A DNA stretch of 64,000 nt from Cunninghamia lanceolata. Lineage: Eukaryota; Streptophyta; Pinopsida; Cupressales; Cupressaceae. Positions 24,179-35,161 of the stretch are shown here, in pieces (the first letter of the stretch is position 1; every line of letters begins with the position of its first letter). The notes beneath the pieces are model-generated. The model searched no databases. It saw only the letters and a program-made list of their open reading frames with translations, and was not told where the DNA came from. Both the position numbers and the translations under genes were made by a program. The stretch covers positions 2,356,001-2,420,000 of the forward strand of contig BSBN01001687.1 in the NCBI GenBank assembly GCA_027924645.1, given 5' to 3'.

Positions 24179-25210
24179 GGAGGGCCTTCCAACCAAAACA
24201 ACAGTGGAAATAACAACGCCAATTACACAAACGTCGCCTTTGACTATGTTGTTAACCACATCTCGGAAAGTGATTCACAGATCAATGTGATTACTATAAA
24301 CAAATATCCGGATTGTAACGTTACCACCCGTAGTAATAGAGTCACTCTTAGAGGAGCCTCCACCCCTCCGGCTAATCAATACAGTATGTTGGATCAGCTA
24401 CATAAGACACCTACACATATCTCCATCCTGGAACTTCTGCGTCTATCCCCGTCCCATAGGGCCATACTTGACAAAGCTCTTTCTGAAGCCTCCGTCCCAA
24501 CGAACCTCGCCGAAGAACAGTTTCAAACCATGGTAGGTCACATTACCTCACCTCACTCCCTATCATTCACTGAAAAGGATGATATGTCAATCACCCAACC
24601 TCATAACGCCTCTCTTCATATCGAAGCCTTCATTCACAAACACAAGATAAAGAGGGTCCTAATCGATGGAGGAGCTGGTTTGAATATTTGCACCTTGAAG
24701 CTAATCCTTGCATTGGGAATTTCAGAGAAAGCTATAGATCCAAAAAAGAAAATCACTATAAAAGCCTACGATGAGGAAGAGAGAACTTCCAAGGGAATTG
24801 TTACTTTACCAATCAGAGTGGGACCTATAGTAAAAGACGTGGCTTGCCAAGTCCTCGATATGGAGCTAGCATATAACATTCTTCTTGGGAGACCATGGAT
24901 ACATGCTCTGAAAGCAGTGCCGTCAACATACCACCAGTGTATCAAGTTCCCTTATGAAGGTCAAGAGATCACCATCCAAGGTGACCCCAATCCATTTCAG
25001 TATTGCAACTCCATTCAATCTAAACCTGAAGTTGTGATTCCTAATAACCGTGCCTATGCTTCATCTTCATCTCGTGTTGACCCAGCTTCACTAGCTTCCA
25101 CTTCAAAAGCTTCTCAACCTGACCTCAGACTCAAAGATAAGGGCTTGGGTCAGTACACAATCTCCCAATCCCTTTGTTTGGCACAACTTCCCCTATCTCC
25201 AAGATCATAG
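24179..25210 (+). pseudogene. Protease region of the Tat element
   Basis: The frame continues that of the zinc knuckle. VLIDGGAGLNICTLKL (near 24658-24705) is the aspartic protease active-site region, and the later ILLGRPWIHALKAVPSTYHQ (about 24880-24937) is the conserved C-terminal part. The enzyme would cut the gag-pol polyprotein. DGG instead of the usual DSG/DTG is common in plant gypsy relatives and need not be inactivating. The frame is closed by TAG at 25208-25210. Confidence 0.85.
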
Positions 25211-25495
25211 GGAAGACCTACTCTGAGCAAATCCAAAGCAGACAAAACTACCAAAGGTCCGTTTATCAAATGGGGAAGCCTCGAAGATGAGAGTGATGAA
25301 AAGGATATCCTGCAATGGTTATACAAGGATGAAGACAATTCATCAACACAACAAGACCATCACACTATACAAACTGAACAATATGGTCAAGGATTCCAAA
25401 TGCTACAAAGAATGGGGTATGAAGGACATGGTCCACTCGGTTCAAGAAAAGATGGTATCACTGAACCCATCCAACCTCATACCTTGACAGCATGA
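25211..25495 (+). pseudogene. G-patch segment of the Tat polyprotein
   Basis: In the same frame as the protease, QYGQGFQMLQRMGYEGHGPL and GITEPIQP form a G-patch (glycine-rich, aromatic, GPLG) at 25379-25480. G-patches downstream of protease are known in some plant gypsy elements and in betaretroviruses, where they bind nucleic acid and assist reverse transcription. A TGA at 25493-25495 ends it. Confidence 0.75.
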
Positions 25496-26512
25496 GACAC
25501 TACAAGGCTAGGATACACTGGCACATCAAGAACCAACAGAGCAAAGAAGAATAAAGGCAAACAACTAGAATCATCCACTAGTAATCTGGTTGATCAAATT
25601 CAGCAAATGCAACTGGGGAGTGAGAATGATTCCAATGAATATGAATGGGATAGTCTCTCGGAGCTATCTTATGATGAAAAAGGCATCGACGTTGTCCATG
25701 AGTATGACCCAACCCACACAAATGAGAGACAAGGTCCAAGGGCTAGACCACTCGAGTCCGACCCGCGTAATAACGATAGTGAAAGTCATGGGGAAAGAAT
25801 GATACCCCCCTTGACAGATCCACTAATAGAGAGTACCATCGCAAACTTCGTCCGCGCTTTTAACAACTCTGTCTTAACCATCAATACCATCGAACCAGAC
25901 CAACCCAATGACCCCTTACCATTGGTGCACCCCGAACTCATAGATTGGGATTTACAAGGTACTACCCCTGGGCTCGATACCTTTGAGAACGATGAAGCCA
26001 TCATAGACTACCTTGAGCTTAGAGATCATATACCCGCAGGGGACCACAGAGTTGGCTATGCCATAGAACTCAATGAGAAGGCCTATTTTGGAGAGAGTGC
26101 CAAGCCTTTCAGTCTCAAAAATGTCAAAATAAAAGAAAGATCTAATGGTGAAAACCGCTCTGCGGCAGTGTTAGATCATGACAAAAGTAAAAATATAGAC
26201 GTATCCAATGGTGAAAACCTCTCTGAGGCGCCGAAGGATGGAAGGCTTGACCCTCTACCCAATCTTACACATCAGGAGAGATCTTCAATCTTGATAGAAC
26301 TAGCAGAGCCGATCAATGTCAACACAGGTGATAAGCCCAGAATGATTCACATGGCAGAGTCTTTAACAGAACAAGAAAAACCAGCATTCACCGACTTCTT
26401 CAAAAGAAAACAAATCAATTTTGCATGGACATATGCAGACCTGCCAGGGCTAGATCCGAATCTCATAATGCATCACTTATCCTTGGCTCCAGGAGCTAAG
26501 CCAGTACAGTAA
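25496..26512 (+). pseudogene. Acidic spacer and RT N-terminal region
   Basis: It continues the same frame. A variable acidic spacer is followed by TDFFKRKQINFAWTYADLPG (near 26391-26450) and HHLSLAPGAKPV, the standard entry to gypsy RT. TAA at 26510-26512 interrupts it. Confidence 0.8.
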
Positions 26513-27133
26513 AAACTCAGAAAGATGCACCCACATGTAGCCCTCATGGTGAAAGAAGAGCTAAAGAAACTGTTAGATGTCGGATTCATCAGACCAATAG
26601 ACTATCCTGAGTGGATTTCAAACATAGTACCAGTCGCCAAACCAGATGGCAGAGTTTGAATATGTAATGACTTCAGAGACCTAAACAAAGCTTGTCCGAA
26701 AGATGATTTCCCCCTGCCAAACATTGACATGATTGTAGATCTCACGGCAGGGCACACCATGCTGTCACTAATGGATGGTTTTTCCGGATACAACCAGATA
26801 AAAATTGCACTTGAAGACCAACACAAGATCGCATTCACATGTCCTTGGGGCACCTACTGTTGGTGTGTCATGCCATTTGGTTTGAAAAATGCCGGTGCAA
26901 CATATCAGAGAGCTATGACCACAATCTTCCACGACATGATGCACACTATAATGGAAGACTATGTTGATGACATTCTGGAAAAATCACTCACAAGAGAAGG
27001 ACACCTGGTAGTACTGGACAAAATCTTCAAAAGACTGGAACAGTTTAATGTGCGCCTCAATCCAAAGAAGTGTGTGTTTGGAGTAACCTCAGGTAAGCTA
27101 CTTGGATACATAGTGTCCACCAATGAATTGAAG
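26513..27133 (+). pseudogene. pol: Reverse transcriptase of the Tat element
   Basis: The frame includes KPDGRV, CNDFRDLNKACPKDDFPLPN, DGFSGYNQIKIA, MPFGLKNAGATYQRAM and the catalytic YVDD at 26960-26971, so palm and active site are present. TGA at 26657-26659 replaces the arginine codon normally found after GRV and looks like a CpG deamination. Near 27125-27133 the homology leaves this frame and resumes one frame over at the start of the RNase H connection, best explained by loss of one base. Confidence 0.9.
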
Positions 27134-28068
27134 TTGACCCAGTTAAAGTGGAGGCCATCATGGAAATGTCGCCTCCTAAGAATTTCACTCAGCTAAGGTC
27201 CCTACGGGGAAAACTGCAATCTATCAGAAGATTCATTTCTCAATTGGTAGACAAGTGCCACCCATTTTCTCACCTTCTACATAAGAATGTCCCTTTCAAA
27301 TGGAATGATTCATGTGAGAAAGCATTTCAGCAGTTAAAAGAGTATCTCATGAAGCCACCTGTATTGATGCCACCAATTCAGGGTAAACCTCTACTACTGT
27401 ATATCTTGGCCACACCAACAGCTCTGGGAGCTCTCCTAGCACAACAAAACTCTGAAGGGAAAGGACAAGCAATATACTATATCAGTCGAACACTTGTTGG
27501 ATATGAACTGCAATACACGTCAATTGAAAGAGCATGTCTCGCTATAGTCTTCGCCTCACAAAAGTGGAGACATTACATGTCACATTCTGTCAAACTGGTA
27601 GCAAAAATTGATCCACTCAAGTACTTACTCAACAAAGTAGCCTTAACAGGTAGATTGTCCAAATGGGTCATGCTTCTCAGCGAATTCGACATCGAATATA
27701 TAGACATGGAAGTAATAAAAGGCCAAGTACTTGCAGATCAACTGGCAGACGTACCTCTAACGGATAACAACCCTTTGAGCTTTGAATTTCCAGACAAATC
27801 TATCTTTTACATATCCACAACAACCTGGAAAATGTACTTTGATGGATCATACACTCAGCATGGATCAGGAGCAGGTATCTTGTTGATCACCCCTAGTGGC
27901 GACACCATTCCTAAATCATACAGATTACTCTTTCCCTGCACTAACAACGTGGCAGAATATGAGGCCCTAGTCATTGGCATCAAGCTAGCAGTTGAATGGA
28001 ATATCCAAGAACTTCAGGTATATGGCGACTCACAGCCGGTCATAAATCAAGTAAATGATGACTACTAG
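27134..28068 (+). pseudogene. pol: RNase H and second (Tat-type) RNase H
   Basis: 27148-27760 is the RT-linked RNase H: LLYILATPTALGALLAQQ, then YISRTLVGYELQYTSIERAC. It lacks the usual first aspartate. From about 27805 a second RNase H follows: WKMYFDGSYTQHGSGAGI, FPCTNNVAEYEALVIG and LQVYGDSQPVINQV. It keeps the D, E and D residues of a working fold. This duplicated RNase H defines Tat-clade elements. The frame ends with TAG at 28066-28068. Confidence 0.9.
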
Positions 28069-29548
28069 ACAAAAGACGAGAAATTAATCCCTTACAAATG
28101 AATGGTAGACGAATTCAAATAATACTTTGTCAAGATCTCTTTTGAGCAGATACCAAGGATTGAGAACAAAGCTGGAGATGCCATGGTAACGATTGCATCT
28201 CTCCTCGATATTCCAAATAATCAATCACGTTACGAGTTCTTGGTAGAGCCAGTGTCCTGTCTTGCATATGACACTCTTGAATCCCATATCATTTGCCACA
28301 TTGTTGGAGCTGATTCCCCCCTCTATGGAAAAATATTTGCCTATCTTAAAGAGAATACCCTCCCACCTGATCTCTCTAGTAACCAAAAACGAACCTTCAT
28401 CCTCCAGGCATCCCGGTATGCCATTGTCACCAATACCCTATATCGTAGAGGTCTCGATGGTACTCTCCTTAGATATCTCGATAGTGAGGAATATCAAATT
28501 GCCCTGAGCGAAGTGCACGACGGTATATGCGGAACCCACTCTAGTGGCCCTACCCTAGCCAAGAAACTCATATGCATGGGATACTATTGGCCAACAATGG
28601 AACAAGATTCCTATCATTTTGTAAAGAAGTGCAAAAAGTGCCAAATCCATGGGAACCTGATACATGCACTAGCACAGGAGCTGCAACCATTAACGACTCC
28701 TTGGCCTTTCTGTCAGTGGGGACTCGACTTAGTGGGCACGATTCACCCTTCTTCATCCAGTGGCCATAAATTCATAATCACCGCCACCGAGTACTTCACG
28801 AAGTGGATTGAGGTTGTGCCCTTAGCCAATATCACAGGCAAGCAGATTGCCTCTTTTATCTTGAACTATATCATTTGTCGTTATGGTATCCCTTTGTCCA
28901 TTGTCACGGATAATGGACGACCCTTGAAAAATCAAGATGTCAGGGAACTATGTGACAAATTCCATATCCAGCACCGATTTTCAACCCGAGGCATCAAATA
29001 AAACTATCTTGAAAATCCTAAAGAAGACTGTCAATGATGCCGGCCGTGATTGGCATGTCCAATTAAATCCCGCGTTGTGGGCCTATCGTACAAGCATCCG
29101 CACACCCACAGGTGCAACACCATACTCCCTAGTCTACGGATCTAAAGCCCTCTTGCCCATTGAAGTCAAGATCCCATCCTTGCGAGTTTCATTAAAAGGC
29201 CTCATATCTGATGAAGAATACAGAGTGTCCAGACTTCAAGAGTTAGAGCTACTTGAAGAAAGAAGGCAACATGCCTTTAACCACCTGAAAGCTTATCAAC
29301 AACGGATGTCCAAAAGCTATAACCACAGGGTAAAACCCTGAGTATTCCAAGTTGGTGACCTAGTCCTCAGAAAAAATCCCAGAAATCAGCAAGATCGAGA
29401 AAAGAAAGGCAAGTTCAAACCTAACTGGCTGGGTCCCTATGTCATCATTGCAGCCTATGGGTCAGGGGCATATCAATTGGCTACATCTGAAGGTGAACTG
29501 TTTGATGATCCTATCAACAGCATGCATCTTCGCAAGTTCTATACCTAA
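28069..29548 (+). pseudogene. pol: Integrase of the Tat element
   Basis: Stops at about 28099 and 28120 precede the domain. The HHCC zinc finger (EVHDGICGTH, CKKCQIHG) and catalytic core (WGLDLVGTIH, FIITATEYFTKWIEVVPL, IVTDNGRP) follow. Near 28980-28990 a small deletion with frame change removes the residues before the catalytic glutamate, which survives in EASNKTILK in the next frame. ALWAYRTSIRTPTGATPYSL and the C-terminal GPYV region (29342-29545) follow, with one TGA at 29339-29341. The end is TAA at 29546-29548. Confidence 0.88.
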
Positions 29549-31741
29549 AACCCCAATGCAAGGGAGTCCTAAAAAAATTCAAAAAAATTAGAAAAAATGA
29601 TAAAAAACAAACAAAAAAATCAGAAAATAGAAAAATAACAAAAAAATCGTCCTCTGGTGAAAACTTGGCAAACATGCGCCTTGGAGTAGGTACCATGATG
29701 AAACCTGGCAAACAGGCGTCATGTGTACTTTTAGCTTTCGTGCAAATAAAAGCAAGTGGTGAAAACCTAGTAAACAGGTGCTATCTGCGACAAACCACTT
29801 CCTCCATCTATTGTAACCTCATGTCTCTTGTGTCCATCATATCGTTCATCTTGAACCAGTCCTTTGAACCGTTGTCGAACTACGTCACCTCTAAGCTATC
29901 ACGTAGGTAAGGCCATTCTCAATGTGCCTCCGAGGCTCCGCTCCGCTCCGCTCCGCTCCGCCCCCTTCTTTTCTGTCCATTCTGTCAAGTGTCGTCTGTC
30001 CTGTTGTCCATACCATTTCTGCATCTTTGCCATCGCCTAGGTCCTAGGTCCATCAGGTTCACCCCGAACTATGTTGCCTCTGCGTCGTCACGTAGGCAAG
30101 GCCATTTAGCAATGAGCCCCCGAGGCACTAGGTCAGTCCCTTAGGGTCCGTCTCTCGATGTCTGTTTGTCCTATCACCCATAATAAGTCGATCCTTGTCT
30201 AAACTGGGGGCAACTCCTCAATCTAGTTGCGGATTTGGATTCTTGAATGCCACATTTTCTAAAAAGAGGATACCAATAAGGATTGTGATACCTTTCACTA
30301 GACAAGCGCGTGCAGCAAAGCAAGCTTCCAAAACAAAAAAATCTTGGCACAAAAACATCAACCTGTCCAAAGCAGAGCACCATACCGAAAAACTCAAACT
30401 GACTCTATATCAATTATGGCAAAAAGACGCATCTAATGCAATAATGTTTTGTGAACAGGTTAACTTACAAGGTCTTGGATTTTTGTCATTATGTCTTCCT
30501 ATGCTACTCAGGGATGCCAAAAGCTAGAGATGCTATGATGGGGGCATAATATTTTTCTTTGCCTGCTACTTGTGGATTAAAATATAGTAATGTGACGACT
30601 TTTGTCTAATGACATGATCAGCAAAAGATCATCGAGGACTTCGGAGGTCTGAACATGAAAAGGGGCAATTCTTGTCTGTTGAAATGCAAGAAGTACTCAA
30701 GTCATTTAGATTCAAGTTTGACTAGATGCTTGTATCAACTTGTTATATCAAAATCCATGTAAGGAATACTCAGGTCATCTCGGTCTAATTATACCTAGAT
30801 GCTTGTATTTCCTTACAACATAATAAATGCCCGATGATGAAATAAGCACTTCAAACTACTTGCAATATCAAGATGGCAAATATCCATATCTATATCATAT
30901 CCAATGGCATTCCATATCCATATCCATAATATACCCAATTGTATCTCATAGCCATATCCATATCCATTTACATTTTGCATACTATCCCATGCAATAAAAA
31001 TTCTATGCAGAGTATCAATGTTTACAAATAAAAGTTTTTGATTTCTTCTGTCGAGTCATTCTTCTATCGATCAAATTTCTATCTATCTTCATATCTCTCG
31101 TCAACAGTTCTAGCTGTCAATTCGAGCAGTGATCAAAATGCAAGTCTATCCTTAAATCCATACCAATCAAGTCAAGTCAATATTGTCAAATGATCCAATC
31201 ACAATCAGTGGTCTTGATCCTTGTCTGGTCGTAAACCAACTCAATCAGTTATAATCAAACATTTGTCTTATACAGGATGTAGCATTGTCGAAATCAGACC
31301 AATACACGCGTCTTACACGACATACTTCATTTCCTGAAACCAAACACTGTCCTTCGTGTTGCTCTAGGGATCTATCGTTCTCCGCCATGACAACATTGTT
31401 GTATATCATATCGATCAATCGTTGGTTTACCGCTTGACAGGGGCAATACCTTGTTTGTTCTTGTATCATTTGTGCATACTTGCTTACTTGCTTGTGTGTG
31501 TTATCATTTTATCTTGCATCGTGTATCATTCGGCTCTTTCTTCAAACCATTTTTTTCTTCATCCTAGCTTATCTTCCACCTTCTTCTTCGTGAGATTGTC
31601 CGTCTCACGCTTTCTGTCCTCTTCCCGTCCAATCTCCCGAGGGGGCATCTTGTCGTTAAACTTGTACCAGGGGCAAACTGGGGCATGTATCATTGTCGAA
31701 AATTCTTATTCTTTGAAACAACGTGATAAAACACATTGTAT
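29549..31741 (+). other. 3' non-coding arm of the Tat element
   Basis: No domain-bearing frame is present. It holds three GGTGAAAACYTGGYAAACAGGYGCC-like units (29656, 29694, 29756) and (CTCCG)5 at 29936-29960. It also holds a diverged direct repeat of ~61 bp starting CGAACTA (29876-29936 and 30065-30126). A second polypurine-like word GATGGGGGCA occurs near 30537. Confidence 0.7.
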
Positions 31742-31756
31742 CAAAGAGGGGCAAAA
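31742..31756 (+). other. Polypurine tract of the Tat element
   Basis: CAAAGAGGGGCAAAA directly precedes the 3' LTR and would prime plus-strand DNA synthesis. Confidence 0.8.
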
Positions 31757-32780
31757 TGTATACACCTAAAAATGACATGACTCTACTTAAATAAATATTT
31801 TAAATATTTATTTCATCTTCATATTCCTCTATCAATAAATTAATTAATTAATTTATTTATTTGATTCATTTCCTCCCATTAAATTAAATAAATTACATTT
31901 ATTTAATTAATTTCATCTATATCAACTTTATTCTTCTAAAATAATTAAATAATTTTAATTATTTAATTAAATCTTTCATTCTTCCAAATTTAAATAAAAT
32001 GCAAATTTATTTAAATTAAATCTCCATAAAAATAAATAAATTAATATTTTATTTATTCTTCCAAATTATCTACAAGTAATTAAATAAATCTATTTATTTA
32101 ATTATGCTTTTTTATCTTCTAAAAAAATCTTCAATATCTTCTAAAAATAAATTCTTCTTGTCATATTAAAGCAAAAGCTGAGTTAATTGATTTAAAACTA
32201 TCAACAAAGCTCTTAAATTAGAAAAATATATTCTAATTTAAGAAATGAAAACTCATCCTCATCAAGAAAGCAGTTAACTCAACAAAGCTTATTTTTGAAT
32301 GACATATGTCTTCCTTCTATTCGTGCACGTTCTCTCGAACATTATCCTCCGTTGATCTTCTCATTTCTTCTCCACCATTGATCTTCTCTCACACAACTCT
32401 ATAAATACAACCCTCTTCTTCTATTTCAGAATCGATCATTCAAGTAAACTTATGCTGCAGGAACTATAGCGCGCCATTGGCACCCCCATTTCCATACCAT
32501 CTACCATTCATTTTATAGTGTGTTGAAGTTCATCTTTAACCCACCAAGTATCAGAGCCATTTCTCCTTGTCATCTTGAGGAATTGAAGCAAGGAAGCAAG
32601 CTTCCTGAGGGCCATCTTCATCACTGAAAGATCAAGAAAGAATAGGCGAGCAATGGAAGTCGCAAGGTAAAAGGTTGTGAGTATCATCTCATTTCTTATT
32701 TTAAATCTCCTTTTTATCTTTATATTCCATTGATGTTTGGGTTCTTATTATTCATTTGATTATCCTATTTTACCCTTACA
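31757..32780 (+). repeat. 3' LTR of the Tat element
   Basis: 1024 bp. It aligns with the 5' LTR throughout except for two extra AT-rich segments of about 45 and 30 bp in U3. It ends TTACA and is followed by the TAGCC duplication at 32781-32785. Confidence 0.92.
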
Positions 32781-32785
32781 TAGCC

Positions 32786-34791
32786 AATAATAGAAATGAA
32801 CATTTAACTTGTTGAGATAAGACACTCCTAATCTCCAAATAAACTTAGGTCATACAATTTGATAGACTCAAACAACTTTGAGATCAGAAAGTGCTTCACG
32901 CTTAATTTAAATTGTACTGCTTGGCTTAAGTATTTTAATTTTTTATGCTCTAGCCTTATTTCAGGGCGAACTAGTTAGCTTTCAGTATTTTTAAGCTTTC
33001 ATAGGCATGTATTGTAAATATAAATACTAATCAAATCTTGTACTAATTATCATGACCAACTTCTGAAGCAAACTTGAACTTGCCAACTCATTTATACCCG
33101 ACTTACCAAATTTATTTCCAATTTTTTCAAAAAAATTCCAATTTGATGATACATGTTGTAGGTTTTAGTTCAGGGAGGTTGAATGAACTTGAAGCCTTCT
33201 TCGTTTGCATGGAAGTCGCCTTGTGTGAGCCCCTATACCCCAACTTCCTTCTAGGTAATATAAAATACCAATTCTCAAAATAATAAAATTTTAAATAAAT
33301 TGAAAAATATCGACTCAACATAAACCCTAACCATCCTTTAACTTCAAAGATAGAATTAGCTTACAGAAAACCTTTACCCGTGTCTCAATTGCGAGAGACC
33401 ACCAATTGATTAAGTAACACGAGGAAATTTTAAATAAAATTTTAGCTGAATGAGGATTTCTTTCCCTCGGAAAGAAATGTGTAGAGAGGTATAATGCCAA
33501 CGATAATTCTCGAATATGTCATTTGGGCTTGTGTGCTTTTCTAGAGAACTTGAACTAAATTAAAAGGAAAAACAATGAAAAAGAACAAAATCGCTCACCT
33601 CTCTGAGAGAAAGTCCGGCTTTCCAAGCGGCCTCACGCTCCTCAGTATAAATCTGCATCTCCTGCTCCTCCATTCTCCTGTCTTGTATGTCTACTTCCAC
33701 CATAATAATCCATAAGCCTCCAGGTTAGAGGAAAATCATTCGATGTAATAGTTGATGATGCCCTGATGGCATGCATGCAAGGTGAGGAGCCACAGGCATG
33801 CACATGTTACTACGTGGTAGAATACCTCCAAAAAGTGTTATCTCCAAATGCAATTATTACGACTATGCACAAAATGGTTTATTCACAAAGCGTTTGAAAA
33901 ACACTTCCAACAATTAATCTTATTTTCGAAAATGTTCCCAACTATTAACCTTATGACTTAGGACTTTGAAATTTGCAAATTAAAAAGAAAATACTCTCTT
34001 TAAGCCACTTTAGAAACCATAGGAAAATAAAATAAAATAATATTTAAGCGACTATCCCTATAACATAAAACTCCTTAAACACGAAAATTCTACAAATGTA
34101 AATTTTTTACAAGCCAAATATAGTAAACTCACATCACATCCAAAATCACTTTCATGACACAAGACTAAATCACACATCACATGAGACCTTCGTTCCTCCA
34201 TATGAACTAAGGTCGGGTTTCATTGGTTTAACACAATAAGGTTTACCATGTGACCTCCGAATTCCCATTGGCATTGGAATCAATCTACATCCTCACAATT
34301 GTTAGTCCATCATAAATATAGTCAGAGCCGAAGCATTAATAAAACATAATACATTAAATTACAACATAAAATTTTCACAGCATTTCACGCTGACATTTTA
34401 TTTCCAAGTTTAATTGACATTTTATGAATATGAATCCTTCATTCCACAATATATCCAAATGCATCATAAACAATATAACATATATTTATATAATTCAAAC
34501 AAACACATAGTAATGAAATTGCCTGATTAATTATTAAACATCAAAATAATATCAAATCAAAAATCAAAATTAACCATATCATCACACTAACTCATGAGTA
34601 GGAAATGTAAGTCCACAACATAATATTACCCATATGAGAAAAGTCCATAAAGATATCAACTCATACAATCCTGAAAGTAGCACAAAAGTAATATGAATAA
34701 CAGTCACTGAGGGGTGGGTTAGGTAGCCCTACATTCTACCCCCCCTAAGAATAGATTGCCTCCTGGAAGTCCTCAAGAGGAGAGGATATTT
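32786..34791. other. Intergenic; possible exon and possible LTR border
   Basis: On the minus strand 33703-33599 is a 35-codon open stretch from ATG (MVEVDIQDRRMEEQEMQIYT, then EEREAAWKAGLSLRE) ending exactly at a donor-like GAG|GTGAGC. It could be one exon, but no partner exon was found. At 34733-34748 a minus-strand polypurine run (GGGGGGTAGAA) followed by TGTAGGGCTACC looks like a gypsy LTR border; its other end is not visible. Confidence 0.3.
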
Positions 34792-35161
34792 TGTTAGGAC
34801 GGTTGCCATTGCACCAAAAGATTTACCTATGAATGCTTGATACAACTGCCAGAGTTAATGAATCCACAGGAGGCGGTTAAGCCTTGTCACGAACCCAAGC
34901 GTTGCGCTGCACAGCACAAGGAGACCAAGGACGCACACCTTGCAACAATCCCCCGAGTGCAAGCGAGGGGTTTGAACCTGCGACCCAGACTCTGATACCA
35001 ATTTTTAGCAGGATGGTTGTCGTTGCACCAAAAGATCGACCTGTTAATGCTTGATACAACCGCCAGAGTTAATGAATCCACAAGAGGCGATTAAGTCTTG
35101 TCACAAACCCAAGCGATGCACTGCACAACACAAGGAGACCAAGGGCGCACACCTTGCAACA
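34792..35161 (-). mobile_element. TRIM element (terminal-repeat retrotransposon in miniature)
   Basis: Read on the minus strand: a 156-bp LTR (35161-35006) beginning TGTTGCAAGGTGTGCG, a primer site TGGTATCAGAG (35000-34990) matching the 3' end of initiator tRNA-Met, and a 58-bp internal segment. Then come a polypurine tract CGGGGGAT (34955-34948) and a second 156-bp LTR (34947-34792) of equal length starting TGTTGCAAGGTGTGCG. It has no coding capacity and would depend on enzymes from autonomous elements. The LTRs differ at a dozen or more positions. Flanks AATA on both sides may be the remains of the target duplication. Confidence 0.85.
34990..35000 (-). other. tRNA-iMet primer binding site of the TRIM
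   Basis: CTCTGATACCA on the plus strand is TGGTATCAGAG on the minus strand. It starts five bases inside the internal edge of the 5' LTR. Confidence 0.85.

Larger units (their letters stand above)
19980..32780 (+). mobile_element. Complete, inactive Tat-type Ty3/gypsy LTR retrotransposon
   Basis: The element has two LTRs starting TGTATACACC and ending TTACA, TAGCC duplications on both sides, a primer site, a gag-pol reading order and a polypurine tract. Domain order is gag with zinc knuckle, protease, G-patch, RT, RNase H, a second RNase H, integrase. The second RNase H and the overall size (12.8 kb with long non-coding arms) point to the Tat clade that includes Ogre-type elements. The coding region has at least eight in-frame stops, two frameshifts and a deletion near the integrase catalytic glutamate, so it cannot move on its own. 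By eye the LTRs differ at about 30-35 positions plus two larger indels, mainly transitions, so the insertion is not recent. Confidence 0.92.

Noticed and set aside
29936..29960. (CTCCG)5 as a CRISPR-like or regulatory array
   Set aside because: Short simple repeat without spacers, within the non-coding arm of a retrotransposon.
34948..35005. GGTTCAAACC B-box-like word suggesting a tRNA-derived SINE
   Set aside because: The surrounding structure (equal LTRs, primer site, polypurine tract) explains the segment as a TRIM, and no A-box at proper spacing was seen.
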